A stretch of 27,849 nt of DNA, from IMG/VR virus record IMGVR_UViG_3300047483_000099, positions 1 through 27,849 of that record; one strand, given 5' to 3'. Source of the stretch: a virus. Shown here piece after piece: positions 1 through 7,135 of the stretch (the stretch's first letter is position 1; every line of letters begins with the position of its first letter). The notes beneath the pieces are model-generated. The model saw nothing but the letters and a program-made list of their open reading frames with translations, searched no databases and had not been told where the DNA came from. The translations under genes were made by a program, and so were the position numbers.

Positions 1-270
1 TTCTTTAAAAACTTTCGGGCGAAGTTTGAGTCAATCGAAGAGATAGACAATATAGCGGACCAGATAGACGATAGGAAGGATGAGAAAGAAAAGCTATTTG
101 ATCTACTGGACGAGAGACGCAAAGATCTCTGCTGGTATGAGAATACCTTGCTTGATCAATACGTAGCTTCAAACTTTAATCAAATGGAGCTACACCGAAA
201 GACTCGGATCCCCTATCCATCCATAGTCAAGACGATTTCGCTAATTAAGAATAAACTCAAGGATGAATAA
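1..270 (+). CDS. Partial small protein with possible C-terminal helix-turn-helix (sigma-region-4-like)
   Basis: The frame is open from the first base, so the N-terminus lies outside the window; 89 codons remain before TAA at 268-270. The visible part is very charged, with a helical acidic/basic stretch (EEIDNIAD, DDRKDEKEK), then a C-terminus containing RIPYPSIVKTISLIKNKL. That tail resembles the recognition-helix region of small sigma-70 region 4-like proteins common in Bacteroidetes phages near the terminase. Its stop overlaps the next start by 8 bases, which suggests translational coupling. Role in transcription is inference; it could equally be an unrelated helical protein. Confidence 0.6.
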   Translation, partial: FFKNFRAKFESIEEIDNIADQIDDRKDEKEKLFDLLDERRKDLCWYENTLLDQYVASNFNQMELHRKTRIPYPSIVKTISLIKNKLKDE

Positions 271-454
271 GAAGCCCGATGAATTCGCGAAGGATCTGTT
301 TAATAACTGCCTTTACTTTACTGGATCTAAACTAATGGCGCGAGAGTGCGCTCTGTTTGTTTGCCAGAAGTTCCTGGACTATTGCACCAGGATGGACGAT
401 AAATGTTATCACCTGGAGGTGCAGGAAGCCCTCTATAAAATCGAGATCGTATGA
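263..454 (+). CDS. Small hypothetical phage protein (63 aa)
   Basis: The 63-residue product is probably a small helical cytoplasmic protein, with no signal peptide or membrane segment. It has a central ARECALFVCQKFLDYC helix containing several cysteines. I associate this pattern with a family of short Bacteroidetes phage proteins of unknown function, but name no function. It starts inside the end of the preceding gene (8-base overlap) and its stop overlaps the next ATG by 4 bases, so it sits in a tight operon of small proteins upstream of the packaging genes. Confidence 0.6.
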   Translation: MNKKPDEFAKDLFNNCLYFTGSKLMARECALFVCQKFLDYCTRMDDKCYHLEVQEALYKIEIV

Positions 455-678
455 TTCAACTCCTTGCCTCGGTGGCCTTTGTCACTTTTTTCCAGATGAA
501 TAACTTGCACCTGGATCTAAAGCTAAACTTCAAGCCATTCAACTGCGCGCCTTGCCTAGGCTTTTGGGTAGCGCTGGGATTGATGTGGGCTCCAGTGCTT
601 TTGTCTGAGGTCATAGCGATCACGTTCGGAGCTGGTGTAATATGCGCCATCGTTTACAGACTTTTAATGAAATTATAA
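451..678 (+). CDS. Small membrane protein with a C-x2-C near the first helix
   Basis: The 75 residues hold two or three hydrophobic stretches: residues 1-17, then 34-52 (APCLGFWVALGLMWAPVLL) and 53-72 (SEVIAITFGAGVICAIVYRL). The motif FNCAPCLGFW, two cysteines ahead of a transmembrane helix, recalls small membrane proteins such as DUF1360 members; that resemblance is from memory. It is probably an inner-membrane protein of unknown role. Its TAA shares one base with the next gene's ATG (TAATG), as happens repeatedly in this phage, indicating coupled translation. Confidence 0.6.
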   Translation: MIQLLASVAFVTFFQMNNLHLDLKLNFKPFNCAPCLGFWVALGLMWAPVLLSEVIAITFGAGVICAIVYRLLMKL

Positions 679-992
679 TGACAGATCAAGACATCAAATT
701 CATCCAGGACAATATCATCAACTTCGAATCGGTGGCCCTGGGATACACTCGAAACCTGGATCACGCGGTCCTAAATGAATACCACGAAATTTACAAACGA
801 TCGCTCGATCCTAGTTACGTCCTAAACGCCTGGTGTGGTGGATGTGTCTTTGACATGCTCAAGCGATTGAAGCATCACTACGAAAACGTCATGGCATCCA
901 AGCAAGCGGAGGCAGTGATCCAGACTAACCAAACCAACCAACCAAATGACAAAATCAAAACTTCGAATTCTCGCAGTAGGAAGTCAAAATAG
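678..992 (+). CDS. Hypothetical phage protein (104 aa)
   Basis: I start at the ATG at 678 rather than an in-frame ATG at 642, because 678 gives the TAATG junction with the gene upstream and removes a 36-base overlap. The product has a central motif NAWCGGCVFDMLKRLKHHYENV, split here as WCGGCVFDMLKRL, that looks like a conserved Cys-x2-Cys helical segment. The tail is polar (TNQTNQPNDK) and ends basic (SRSRKSK). Small phage proteins with a Cys-x2-Cys and a following DMLKRL helix are frequent near Bacteroidetes phage terminase genes; function unknown. Its last 47 bases overlap the glycosyltransferase start. Confidence 0.6.
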   Translation: MTDQDIKFIQDNIINFESVALGYTRNLDHAVLNEYHEIYKRSLDPSYVLNAWCGGCVFDMLKRLKHHYENVMASKQAEAVIQTNQTNQPNDKIKTSNSRSRKSK

Positions 993-1968
993 TGGCGTAA
1001 CCTACCACAGACTGGCGCTTCCTTTGTCGATCATGGAGAAGGAATACTGCCTGATTACAGACACGATCACAGAGGACCTATTGAAGGAGAAGAACTTCAA
1101 CGTCGTAGTGGTGAATCGGTTCCTGGAATCAGTTCCACTTCTTCAGCTCCTGGAGTGGCGAGCGAAGTTTGGGTTTAAATTGGTGATCGATATCGATGAC
1201 TACTGGATCCTATTTGACAAGCACCTAAGCGCTGGGACCTATCGCAAGCTTGGGATTACTAGGATTATTCGTGACTACATTAAGTACGCGGACCTGGTTA
1301 CAACGACTCACAATCGACTTTATTTAGAGATAATCCAAATAAACAAAAATTGCGAGATTCTACCTAATGCCTTGCCGTTTGATAAGGATCAGTTTACAGA
1401 TGTAAAAAAGGAGAATGAGAAAGTCACGATCGCTCACACTGGATCCATCACTCACTATCCAGACATCCAGCAACTCAAGCAACCGATCGCAGAGCTAGCG
1501 AAGTCCAGGGTATTTAGAGAGAACGCCAGAATGCTTCTATGTGGATGGAATAATTTCAACGAGTGGCACTGGAAGCAGATGGCAAATCTATACACTGCCA
1601 ATGAGAACCTTGACTACAAGATCATCGAATCCTTACCAGTGGATCTATACATGAATTTTTACCTTGAAGCTGATATGCTTTTGGTTCCTTTATTGGATAA
1701 CAAATTCAATCGTCTAAAGTCAAACCTTAAGGCACTGGAGGCAGGAGCTAAGAACATCCCGATCCTGACCTACAAGCGAGCACCTTATGACGATATCCCT
1801 ACAATCTTCGAAGTGGATAACTGGGAGCGCGACATCAAACGAATGGCGTTCAGTAAGCAGATGCGCGAGGACTATGGTAAGGCAAACGGGGAATTTGTCC
1901 GCGAGCATTACGACATCTTCAAAATTAACGCTAGCAGATTTGCTATTTACTCAAAACTAATCGAATGA
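946..1968 (+). CDS. Glycosyltransferase, GT-B fold, family-4-like
   Basis: The product (340 residues) looks like a GT-B glycosyltransferase. Visible signs are an N-terminal Rossmann-type start (RILAVGSQNSGVTYHR, residues 7-22), a DIDDYW motif (82-87), DLVTTTH (116-122), the inter-domain LPNALP (139-144), a second-domain start VTIAHTGS (about 160-167), and LKALEAGA (261-268) at the donor-sugar site, where family 4 enzymes carry the E-x7-E motif. It lacks a signal peptide, so it should be cytoplasmic. It sits with a methyltransferase two genes downstream, just ahead of the terminase. A virion protein, phage DNA or a host glycan are all possible acceptors; the sequence does not say which. Its start overlaps the preceding gene by 47 bases, which is unusually long. 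Confidence 0.8.
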   Translation: MTKSKLRILAVGSQNSGVTYHRLALPLSIMEKEYCLITDTITEDLLKEKNFNVVVVNRFLESVPLLQLLEWRAKFGFKLVIDIDDYWILFDKHLSAGTYRKLGITRIIRDYIKYADLVTTTHNRLYLEIIQINKNCEILPNALPFDKDQFTDVKKENEKVTIAHTGSITHYPDIQQLKQPIAELAKSRVFRENARMLLCGWNNFNEWHWKQMANLYTANENLDYKIIESLPVDLYMNFYLEADMLLVPLLDNKFNRLKSNLKALEAGAKNIPILTYKRAPYDDIPTIFEVDNWERDIKRMAFSKQMREDYGKANGEFVREHYDIFKINASRFAIYSKLIE

Positions 1969-1972
1969 AATC

Positions 1973-2404
1973 ATGCCCGTAATTTTGTGCTCAAATGGAA
2001 AGTATCGAATTGGTGAAGGTGCTTGCATCTACGACACCAAAGAGAAAGCAACTGAAGTCTACCAGGCGATCCTGGCGGGTGGTAAGTTCGCAGAAGATTC
2101 CTATACAGACTATCCAGAAGGCGCAGTCGATAACGCTAAGCGCGCTTTGAAGTGGGCTGAGGAAAATGGCTGGGGATCTTGCGGGACTGCGGTCGGAAAG
2201 ATCAGAGCTAACCAGCTAGCAAATAAGGAGGCGATCTCCAGGGATACGATTGCACGGATGGCATCATTCAAACGTCATCAACAAAATAAAGACGTACCTT
2301 ACGATCAAGGATGTGGTGGCCTAATGTGGGACGCCTGGGGAGGGACAGAGGGGATAGAGTGGGCAATCAGAAAATTAGACCAGATAGATAATGCAAGCAA
2401 CTGA
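1973..2404 (+). CDS. Phage head-associated-type protein with CGGLMWDAWGG domain
   Basis: Two modules are visible in 143 residues. Residues 1-36 carry a KYRIGEGACIYDTKEKA motif, seen at the ends of many phage structural proteins. Residues 45-140 carry YPEGAVDNAKRALKWAEENGWGSCG, GKIRANQLANKEAISRDTIARMASF and GCGGLMWDAWGGTEG (given here in parts). I know this second module as a conserved segment that occurs alone or attached to head-maturation protease or minor-head proteins in many phages, with no proven activity. Here it stands alone and follows the glycosyltransferase by only four bases. It ends 14 bases inside the methyltransferase. A head-related role is inference from family context. Confidence 0.65.
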   Translation: MPVILCSNGKYRIGEGACIYDTKEKATEVYQAILAGGKFAEDSYTDYPEGAVDNAKRALKWAEENGWGSCGTAVGKIRANQLANKEAISRDTIARMASFKRHQQNKDVPYDQGCGGLMWDAWGGTEGIEWAIRKLDQIDNASN

Positions 2405-2924
2405 AAAGGAGTTCTTTGATCATGAGATCAGCATAGGTGTAACGCCAGACAATCCAGACTATTGGGCGCTCATGGACGGCACAGCTAACATCATCCAAAA
2501 CTACGCGAAGAACGTAATCGAGATTGGTGCAGGCATGGGAACCCTAGGCGAGTGCTTAGTCAGCAAAGGTGTGAACTATTACGGCATTGAGCCAAACCAA
2601 TATCACCAGGCTTTTGCTAAAAATCGGGGGCAATTATTGCACGGACTTGATGATTATCCAAACCGATGCGGAATGATTGTCACGATCGAAGTGTTTGAGC
2701 ACCTAACAGATGAGCAGATAAATGAGTACATGGAGAGCATTGACGCTAAATACTTGTATTTTTCGTCCACTCCTTACACGACTTCACCAGAATTTGACTC
2801 CTGGTGGGGCCATATTAATATAAAACAGACCGACGAATGGATCGAGTTCTTCGCTGAGTATGGCTACACGCTAGAAAGACGCCTAACAATACCCACAGAT
2901 TGGACCTTATTATTTAGAAAATGA
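2391..2924 (+). CDS. Class I SAM-dependent methyltransferase
   Basis: The 177-residue protein carries the SAM-binding core of a class I methyltransferase: motif I VIEIGAGMG (residues 42-50), the acidic end of the second strand at GIEP (65-68), and the post-motif IEVFEHL (99-105), which is typical of small-molecule or sugar methyltransferases of the Methyltransf_23 type. No DNA methyltransferase catalytic motif such as DPPY or PC is evident, so DNA as substrate is not supported. Lying close behind a glycosyltransferase, it may methylate a sugar added by that enzyme, but that is inference. It overlaps its neighbours by 14 and 4 bases, within the same operon. Confidence 0.75.
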   Translation: MQATEKEFFDHEISIGVTPDNPDYWALMDGTANIIQNYAKNVIEIGAGMGTLGECLVSKGVNYYGIEPNQYHQAFAKNRGQLLHGLDDYPNRCGMIVTIEVFEHLTDEQINEYMESIDAKYLYFSSTPYTTSPEFDSWWGHINIKQTDEWIEFFAEYGYTLERRLTIPTDWTLLFRK

Positions 2925-3373
2925 AAGAGAACACACCAAAGAAAAAGATAGTAGTCAAAAAAGCAGACACCACGATCAGAGAATCTGAGCTGATCATGGA
3001 GTGGGCGAATAAATATATCGACTATTGCCTGGATTCTACGAAGGAAGTCGCAACTGGGGCAGGTGTTAGGATCATCCGTGAACGCCACTTGCCTACGATC
3101 AGCTACTTTCTATTGATCTGGCTCCCACGCCAGGGTGAAGAATTCTACAAGCGATCGCACTGGTATAACATTATGAAAAATTCTGATCATCCACTACACA
3201 AAGAGGTCAATCAGATCGACGAAATGTTTCGCGCTCTAGCGGCCGATATTGTCGCTAATGAAGGGAAGGGTATCTTCTACGCTAAGAATCTCTTAGGGTG
3301 GACGGATCGAGCTAAGAATGAAGAAAAACAAGAAGTAATAATCAGCTTTGCAAACGAAGATCACACTTCCTAG
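2921..3373 (+). CDS. terS: Terminase small subunit
   Basis: Assigned from position, directly before the large subunit, and from its sequence. A basic N-terminus is followed by a helical region (RIIRERHLPTISYFLLIW, about residues 49-66), consistent with a DNA-binding helix-turn-helix that discriminates targets. The C-terminus GKGIFYAKNLLGWTDRAKNEEK is typical of Bacteroidetes phage small terminases. At 150 residues it is within the usual range. The protein would recognise the phage packaging site and dock the large subunit. The start overlaps the methyltransferase stop as ATGA, and its last 26 bases overlap the large terminase frame. Confidence 0.75.
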   Translation: MKENTPKKKIVVKKADTTIRESELIMEWANKYIDYCLDSTKEVATGAGVRIIRERHLPTISYFLLIWLPRQGEEFYKRSHWYNIMKNSDHPLHKEVNQIDEMFRALAADIVANEGKGIFYAKNLLGWTDRAKNEEKQEVIISFANEDHTS

Positions 3374-4520
3374 ACCACACACTAACCAAGCGAAGGTCTT
3401 AAACTCAAAAGCAAGGTTCAAGGTGTTAATGTCAGGCAGACGCTGGGGGAAGTCCTTGATCTGTCAAGTAATCACTTGCTTGGAATCCATGCAAGGGAAG
3501 CGCGTCGCGTACATTACACCGACGTATTTATTAGCGAAGGCGTTCTTCGATGAGCTTGCCTTATTGATGCCCGCAAACGTAGCGATCCCGAACAGATCCG
3601 ATCTGACCTTCAAGTTAATCTCTGGAGGATCGATCAGGTTCTTCACTGGTGAACGCCTGGATAATCTCCGCGGTTTAAAGTTTCACTATGTGATCATCGA
3701 TGAGGCGTCCTTCATCCCTGATCTGGAAGATGGCTGGAATAACGCGATTCGTCCAACGCTTACCGATTACCAAGGGAAGGCGATATTCTTGTCTACACCT
3801 AAAGGTAAAAACTTTTTCTATTCTCTATTCCTAAAAGGGATTGATCCATCTCCAGAGTGGGAGTCTTTCAAGTTTACCTCTTACGATAATCCTCATATAT
3901 CAGACGATGAGATCGATAGCGCTAGGCTTGCACTGCCTGAGGTAGTTTTTCAGCAGGAATATCTCGCAAATCCTGCGGAGAATAGCGCGAACCCTTTCGG
4001 ATCTCAGGCGCTTTCCAAATGTGTTTCTGCGATGTCATCGGAACCCGTGAAGGTTTACGGGATTGACCTTGCGAAATATAGTGACTGGACCGTGATCATC
4101 GGAATGGATGCAAACGGAAACGTCGCGTATTTCGATCGATTCCAGAGCGACTGGGCTAGCACACAGAACAAGATCAGGACGCTTCCCAGAGCACCGATGC
4201 TGATCGATAGCACGGGTGTAGGGGATCCAGTAGTCGAACAACTCCAGCGCGAAGGTTTAGCAATTGAGGGCTTTAAGTTCACATCACAATCGAAGCAAGA
4301 GTTAATGCTAGGCTTGCAGGTGGCGATCCATCAAGAGAAGATCCACTACCCTCCAGGAATGATCCAGGAAGAGCTCGAGATCTTCGAGTATCAATACTCA
4401 GCTAATGGGGTTAAATACTCAGCACCTAGCGGATTCCACGATGACTGCGTGATGGCTTTGGCGCTTGCCTGGAGGAAGCTAGACTTTAAGGCTGGAACTG
4501 GAAAATACAATTTTGTTTAA
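3348..4520 (+). CDS. terL: Terminase large subunit (ATPase and nuclease)
   Basis: This is the DNA-packaging motor. The ATPase domain shows Walker A GRRWGKS (residues 30-36), Walker B VIIDEA (115-120) and the coupling motif LSTPKG (about 149-154). The RNase H-like nuclease shows three acidic clusters: YGID (D240), LIDSTGVGD (D287) and FHDD (D365/D366). At 390 residues it is slightly short but complete. The start I choose is TTG at 3348: the first ATG in frame encodes residue 28, two residues before Walker A, and would remove the KITLPRPHTNQAKVL lead that belongs to the family's N-terminus. It overlaps the small terminase by 26 bases. Confidence 0.93.
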   Translation: MQTKITLPRPHTNQAKVLNSKARFKVLMSGRRWGKSLICQVITCLESMQGKRVAYITPTYLLAKAFFDELALLMPANVAIPNRSDLTFKLISGGSIRFFTGERLDNLRGLKFHYVIIDEASFIPDLEDGWNNAIRPTLTDYQGKAIFLSTPKGKNFFYSLFLKGIDPSPEWESFKFTSYDNPHISDDEIDSARLALPEVVFQQEYLANPAENSANPFGSQALSKCVSAMSSEPVKVYGIDLAKYSDWTVIIGMDANGNVAYFDRFQSDWASTQNKIRTLPRAPMLIDSTGVGDPVVEQLQREGLAIEGFKFTSQSKQELMLGLQVAIHQEKIHYPPGMIQEELEIFEYQYSANGVKYSAPSGFHDDCVMALALAWRKLDFKAGTGKYNFV

Positions 4521-4538
4521 ACGCTATTTATAATCAAT

Positions 4539-5186
4539 ATGACTTGGAAAGACGTAACCGTGTGGCAGTGGATCCAGCTCCAGAATGTTCTCCTAAAGAA
4601 GGAGGAATACACAGAGCTTGACATCGCCGTTAAATCCTTGGCTATTCTGACTAACCAAACAGAAAACCAAATCGATTCTTTAAAAATAAAGGATCTACAA
4701 AAGCAATTAGAGGAGATCAGATTCATTACTGACACGCTACCAGAACCTAAGCCAGTGGATTATATCAAGACACCAGGGCGAAGATATCGGTGTGTGTACG
4801 ATGTGAAAAATATCCCCTATGCAAGATACCTGGAGACTAAGTTCTTCGGGACCGATATAGGTTTGAACATTCACAAAATCTGCGCGTCAATGGTGATGCC
4901 TATGAAGCTCACCTGGAGAGGATGGAAGGTCGCATCTTATGACTCTGCAAAGCACGAGGATTACGCTGAGGATCTTTTGGAAGCGCCATTCGAGCAGGTT
5001 TATGGATCGATAGTTTTTTTTTGTCAAGTGTTCAGCGACTCGATAAAGAGTTTAGCGGGCTATTTCAAGACGGAGTCAATGAAGGCGGGGATGACGGAAG
5101 AGGAGGCCGAGAAAATGGCTCAGGATTTATGCGACGCTACGGATGGATTTATCAAGCTACGCTCATCGCTGAACACGAAAAAATAA
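4539..5186 (+). CDS. Tail assembly chaperone, unshifted form
   Basis: The 215-residue product begins MTWKDVTVWQWIQLQNVL, an N-terminus I recognise from tail assembly chaperones of Bacteroidetes siphophages. These correspond in role to lambda gpG: they hold the tape measure while the tail tube polymerises. The C-terminus is acidic and helical (GMTEEEAEKMAQDLCDATDGF). It is followed by an overlapping frame lacking an obvious start that resembles the T extension, and a run of nine T lies at codons 159-161. Order (terminase, chaperone, then tail genes) fits. The assignment rests on pattern and context, not a catalytic motif. Confidence 0.65.
   Translation: MTWKDVTVWQWIQLQNVLLKKEEYTELDIAVKSLAILTNQTENQIDSLKIKDLQKQLEEIRFITDTLPEPKPVDYIKTPGRRYRCVYDVKNIPYARYLETKFFGTDIGLNIHKICASMVMPMKLTWRGWKVASYDSAKHEDYAEDLLEAPFEQVYGSIVFFCQVFSDSIKSLAGYFKTESMKAGMTEEEAEKMAQDLCDATDGFIKLRSSLNTKK
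5014..5022 (+). promoter_or_regulatory. Candidate -1 frameshift slippery run (T9) in the tail chaperone
   Basis: Nine consecutive T lie within the chaperone gene, read in frame as GTT TTT TTT TGT. A -1 slip on T TTT TTT moves ribosomes into the overlapping frame that ends at 5302. The result is a 254-residue fusion made of 161 residues of the first frame plus 93 of the second. A homopolymer of this length could also cause transcriptional slippage. An alternative site is the A6 run at 5178-5183, just before the zero-frame stop. Confidence 0.5.
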
Positions 5187-5302
5187 AACTGGATGAGGTT
5201 TACAATCTATCCACGATTCAGGCACTTAATGACCTGGCATATTTGAAGAGTAAAACCGCGCATGATCGCGAACAAATAAAACAAGCGTATGCAAAGCATT
5301 AG
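5021..5302 (+). CDS. Tail assembly chaperone frameshift extension (T-like)
   Basis: This frame lies -1 relative to the chaperone and runs 93 codons, opening at a TTG that is part of the T9 slippery run. The segment from about residue 37 onward (MRRYGWIYQATLIAEHEK, DEVYNLSTIQALNDLAYLKSK) reads as genuine protein and resembles the C-terminal extension of chaperone pairs in Bacteroidetes phages. The first 36 residues are Gly/Asp/Arg-rich and may be only a linker. Independent initiation at the ATG at 5129, giving 57 residues, is possible. Production as a fusion is more likely because G/GT pairs are almost always made by frameshifting. The end overlaps the next gene by 14 bases. Confidence 0.6.
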   Translation: MSSVQRLDKEFSGLFQDGVNEGGDDGRGGRENGSGFMRRYGWIYQATLIAEHEKIKLDEVYNLSTIQALNDLAYLKSKTAHDREQIKQAYAKH

Positions 5303-5984
5303 CCAGGCTCAGGCTTCTTTAGGTTCTAGTTTCGATCCAGGCGGTATCGCCAAAGGTGGAGACGTGCAACTTAATGCAGTCGAGACGATCATGTCTCAGG
5401 CGGCGCTTAAATTCATTCAGCTTGCAAAAAAGAGATTAACCCAGCGAGGCAAGATCGACACTGGTAATCTGTCCGACATAGTAGTTAGTCAATTAACTAA
5501 GAAGGGTGGATCTTATTCGATCACGATCGGATACGACAGAAGCAATCCAGCGTCTGAGTATTACGATTTTAATGACAAAGGTGTCAAGGGGATCGGAGGA
5601 TTTAAGGGCCAGCTTCCTAGAGGATTTCATGAGCCGTCTGGTAGTCCTTATAGCTTTAAGAATTTACGTTTATCTAGTGGCTTTATAAACTCGATTATCA
5701 AATGGTATTTACGTCATAAAAGCTATATAAGGAATGAAGACCAGCGAGAGAACCTAACTGCCTTACAACGTAAAAGAAAGACGCTAGGTGAGATCGGAAA
5801 TGAGACAGAGAAAATCAGAAGTCTAGCGATCGCCACTGCCAGAAATATAAAGCGCAAAGGTATCTCACGAACTGGATTCTTTGAAGATAATATCGAGCTT
5901 GCCTTTGGTGAAGATTTCCAGGCTGATTTATCAAAGGCATTAGGTCAAGATATAGCATTAAGTATTAAACAAACTTTTAAATAA
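5289..5984 (+). CDS. Putative tail-completion/neck protein
   Basis: The 231-residue protein has an N-terminal helical segment (VETIMSQAALKFIQLAKKRLTQRGKIDTGNL, about residues 31-61) that recalls HK97 gp10-like tail-completion proteins, where a helix and a DTG motif precede a beta sheet. The C-terminal part is RNIKRKGISRTGFFEDNIELAFG (about 186-208). Together these support a virion-neck or tail-completion role, at low to moderate confidence. It lies between the chaperone and two large tail proteins, overlapping the former by 14 bases and sharing a TAATG junction with the latter. A wholly different minor tail role cannot be excluded. Confidence 0.5.
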   Translation: MQSISQAQASLGSSFDPGGIAKGGDVQLNAVETIMSQAALKFIQLAKKRLTQRGKIDTGNLSDIVVSQLTKKGGSYSITIGYDRSNPASEYYDFNDKGVKGIGGFKGQLPRGFHEPSGSPYSFKNLRLSSGFINSIIKWYLRHKSYIRNEDQRENLTALQRKRKTLGEIGNETEKIRSLAIATARNIKRKGISRTGFFEDNIELAFGEDFQADLSKALGQDIALSIKQTFK

Positions 5985-7135
5985 TGGCGATCACTATCGA
6001 GAGCATTCCTGCTAGTTATACATCCGCTCACGACGCGCTTTGGTTCGTAGTGAGTTCGGATAATGTAGGACTATCCAATTTCAAATATGTATTTGATGTA
6101 CAAGTTAATAGCGCAACCGTCGCAAGCTTCAAAGTTTATCCAGACACTAACGATCTCGGGATCATCGATGTCGGCCCTATTGTCAGAAACTACTTTCAGA
6201 GCCAGCTTGTCGATGACGGATCAGGATTTGTCAGAAATGCTGACGGCTTCTTGCATGTCGATTACGGCATTCGATACGGGGAAGAATACGAGGGTGTAAC
6301 GTACACGAATTTAACTTCTGGAACTTACAAGGGCTGGAACTTCTCACTTGATCCTTTCCGCACTCCGATCACTACTTATGAAAATAAGTTCTTAACCTCG
6401 CGCGATCGCACATCTGCGAAGGTGGTTTCTGGTGAGTCATTCTTGATCACTTACTTTAATTCAGACTTAGCCAGTTCGCTAACTGCTACGATCCAAAATC
6501 TAAACGAGGATGGATCAAATAACGGGAGCGCTTCGACTGGTTCTAACTTCTTGACTTCAGCAGTTCACGGAATCATTTTGGATCTGTCTCCTGCTTCGAT
6601 CAATAGCTATCTAGGGACCACAAAGATCACGGCTTCAACGTATGCTTATCGCGTGTCGATTGGATCGGATTCTATTGTGATAACACAGACATGCGCTCCT
6701 AGATTCACGCCTATTCAGATTGTCTTCCAAAATCAGTTTGGAGGATACGATCAGTTTGCTTTTAGATTACTATCGCGTCAATCCAGAAAGATGGACCGCA
6801 AAACTTACACACGATCAGGCTATGAAATTAACCCTTCAACAAAGACGATGGATTTCAAAGATTCGTCGAACATATTTTACGGTGGCACTCGAAGCTTCAC
6901 GACTGGTATCGATTACGACTATCTTGTTATAAGTGATTATTTGACCGTAGACGATTATAACCTAGGAGCTCAAATTTTAGCTTCTAACGAAATATATTTT
7001 CTATTTGGTGGTAACTATTACCCAGTAGTATTTACGGGCACCACATGGCAGGAAAAGAATAACACCTCGGACAAGATCTTTAACTACGAATTAAACTTCA
7101 ACCTAGGAATAAAACAATATAGCCAATTCAAATAA
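5984..7135 (+). CDS. Tail structural protein (383 aa)
   Basis: This 383-residue protein is rich in beta-forming residues (Thr, Ser, Val, Ile, Tyr) with no membrane segment or signal peptide. The N-terminal NFKYVFDVQVNSATVASFKVYPDTNDLGIIDVG pattern (about residues 31-64) recurs in Bacteroidetes phage proteins that accompany the SKTI-type tail protein, so I place it in the tail tip or baseplate. No enzyme motif is visible. It shares TAATG junctions on both sides (5984 and 7135), meaning it is almost certainly translated together with its neighbours at matched levels. Confidence 0.6.
   Translation: MAITIESIPASYTSAHDALWFVVSSDNVGLSNFKYVFDVQVNSATVASFKVYPDTNDLGIIDVGPIVRNYFQSQLVDDGSGFVRNADGFLHVDYGIRYGEEYEGVTYTNLTSGTYKGWNFSLDPFRTPITTYENKFLTSRDRTSAKVVSGESFLITYFNSDLASSLTATIQNLNEDGSNNGSASTGSNFLTSAVHGIILDLSPASINSYLGTTKITASTYAYRVSIGSDSIVITQTCAPRFTPIQIVFQNQFGGYDQFAFRLLSRQSRKMDRKTYTRSGYEINPSTKTMDFKDSSNIFYGGTRSFTTGIDYDYLVISDYLTVDDYNLGAQILASNEIYFLFGGNYYPVVFTGTTWQEKNNTSDKIFNYELNFNLGIKQYSQFK

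Noticed and set aside
642-677. Upstream ATG that would extend the gene at 678 by 12 residues
   Set aside because: It would overlap the membrane protein gene by 37 bases, while 678 gives the TAATG junction seen at five other gene boundaries.
2391-2924. Reading the methyltransferase as a DNA methylase that explains the GATC excess
   Set aside because: No DPPY/NPPY or PC catalytic motif and no target-recognition domain; the FEHL post-motif points to small-molecule or sugar methylation.
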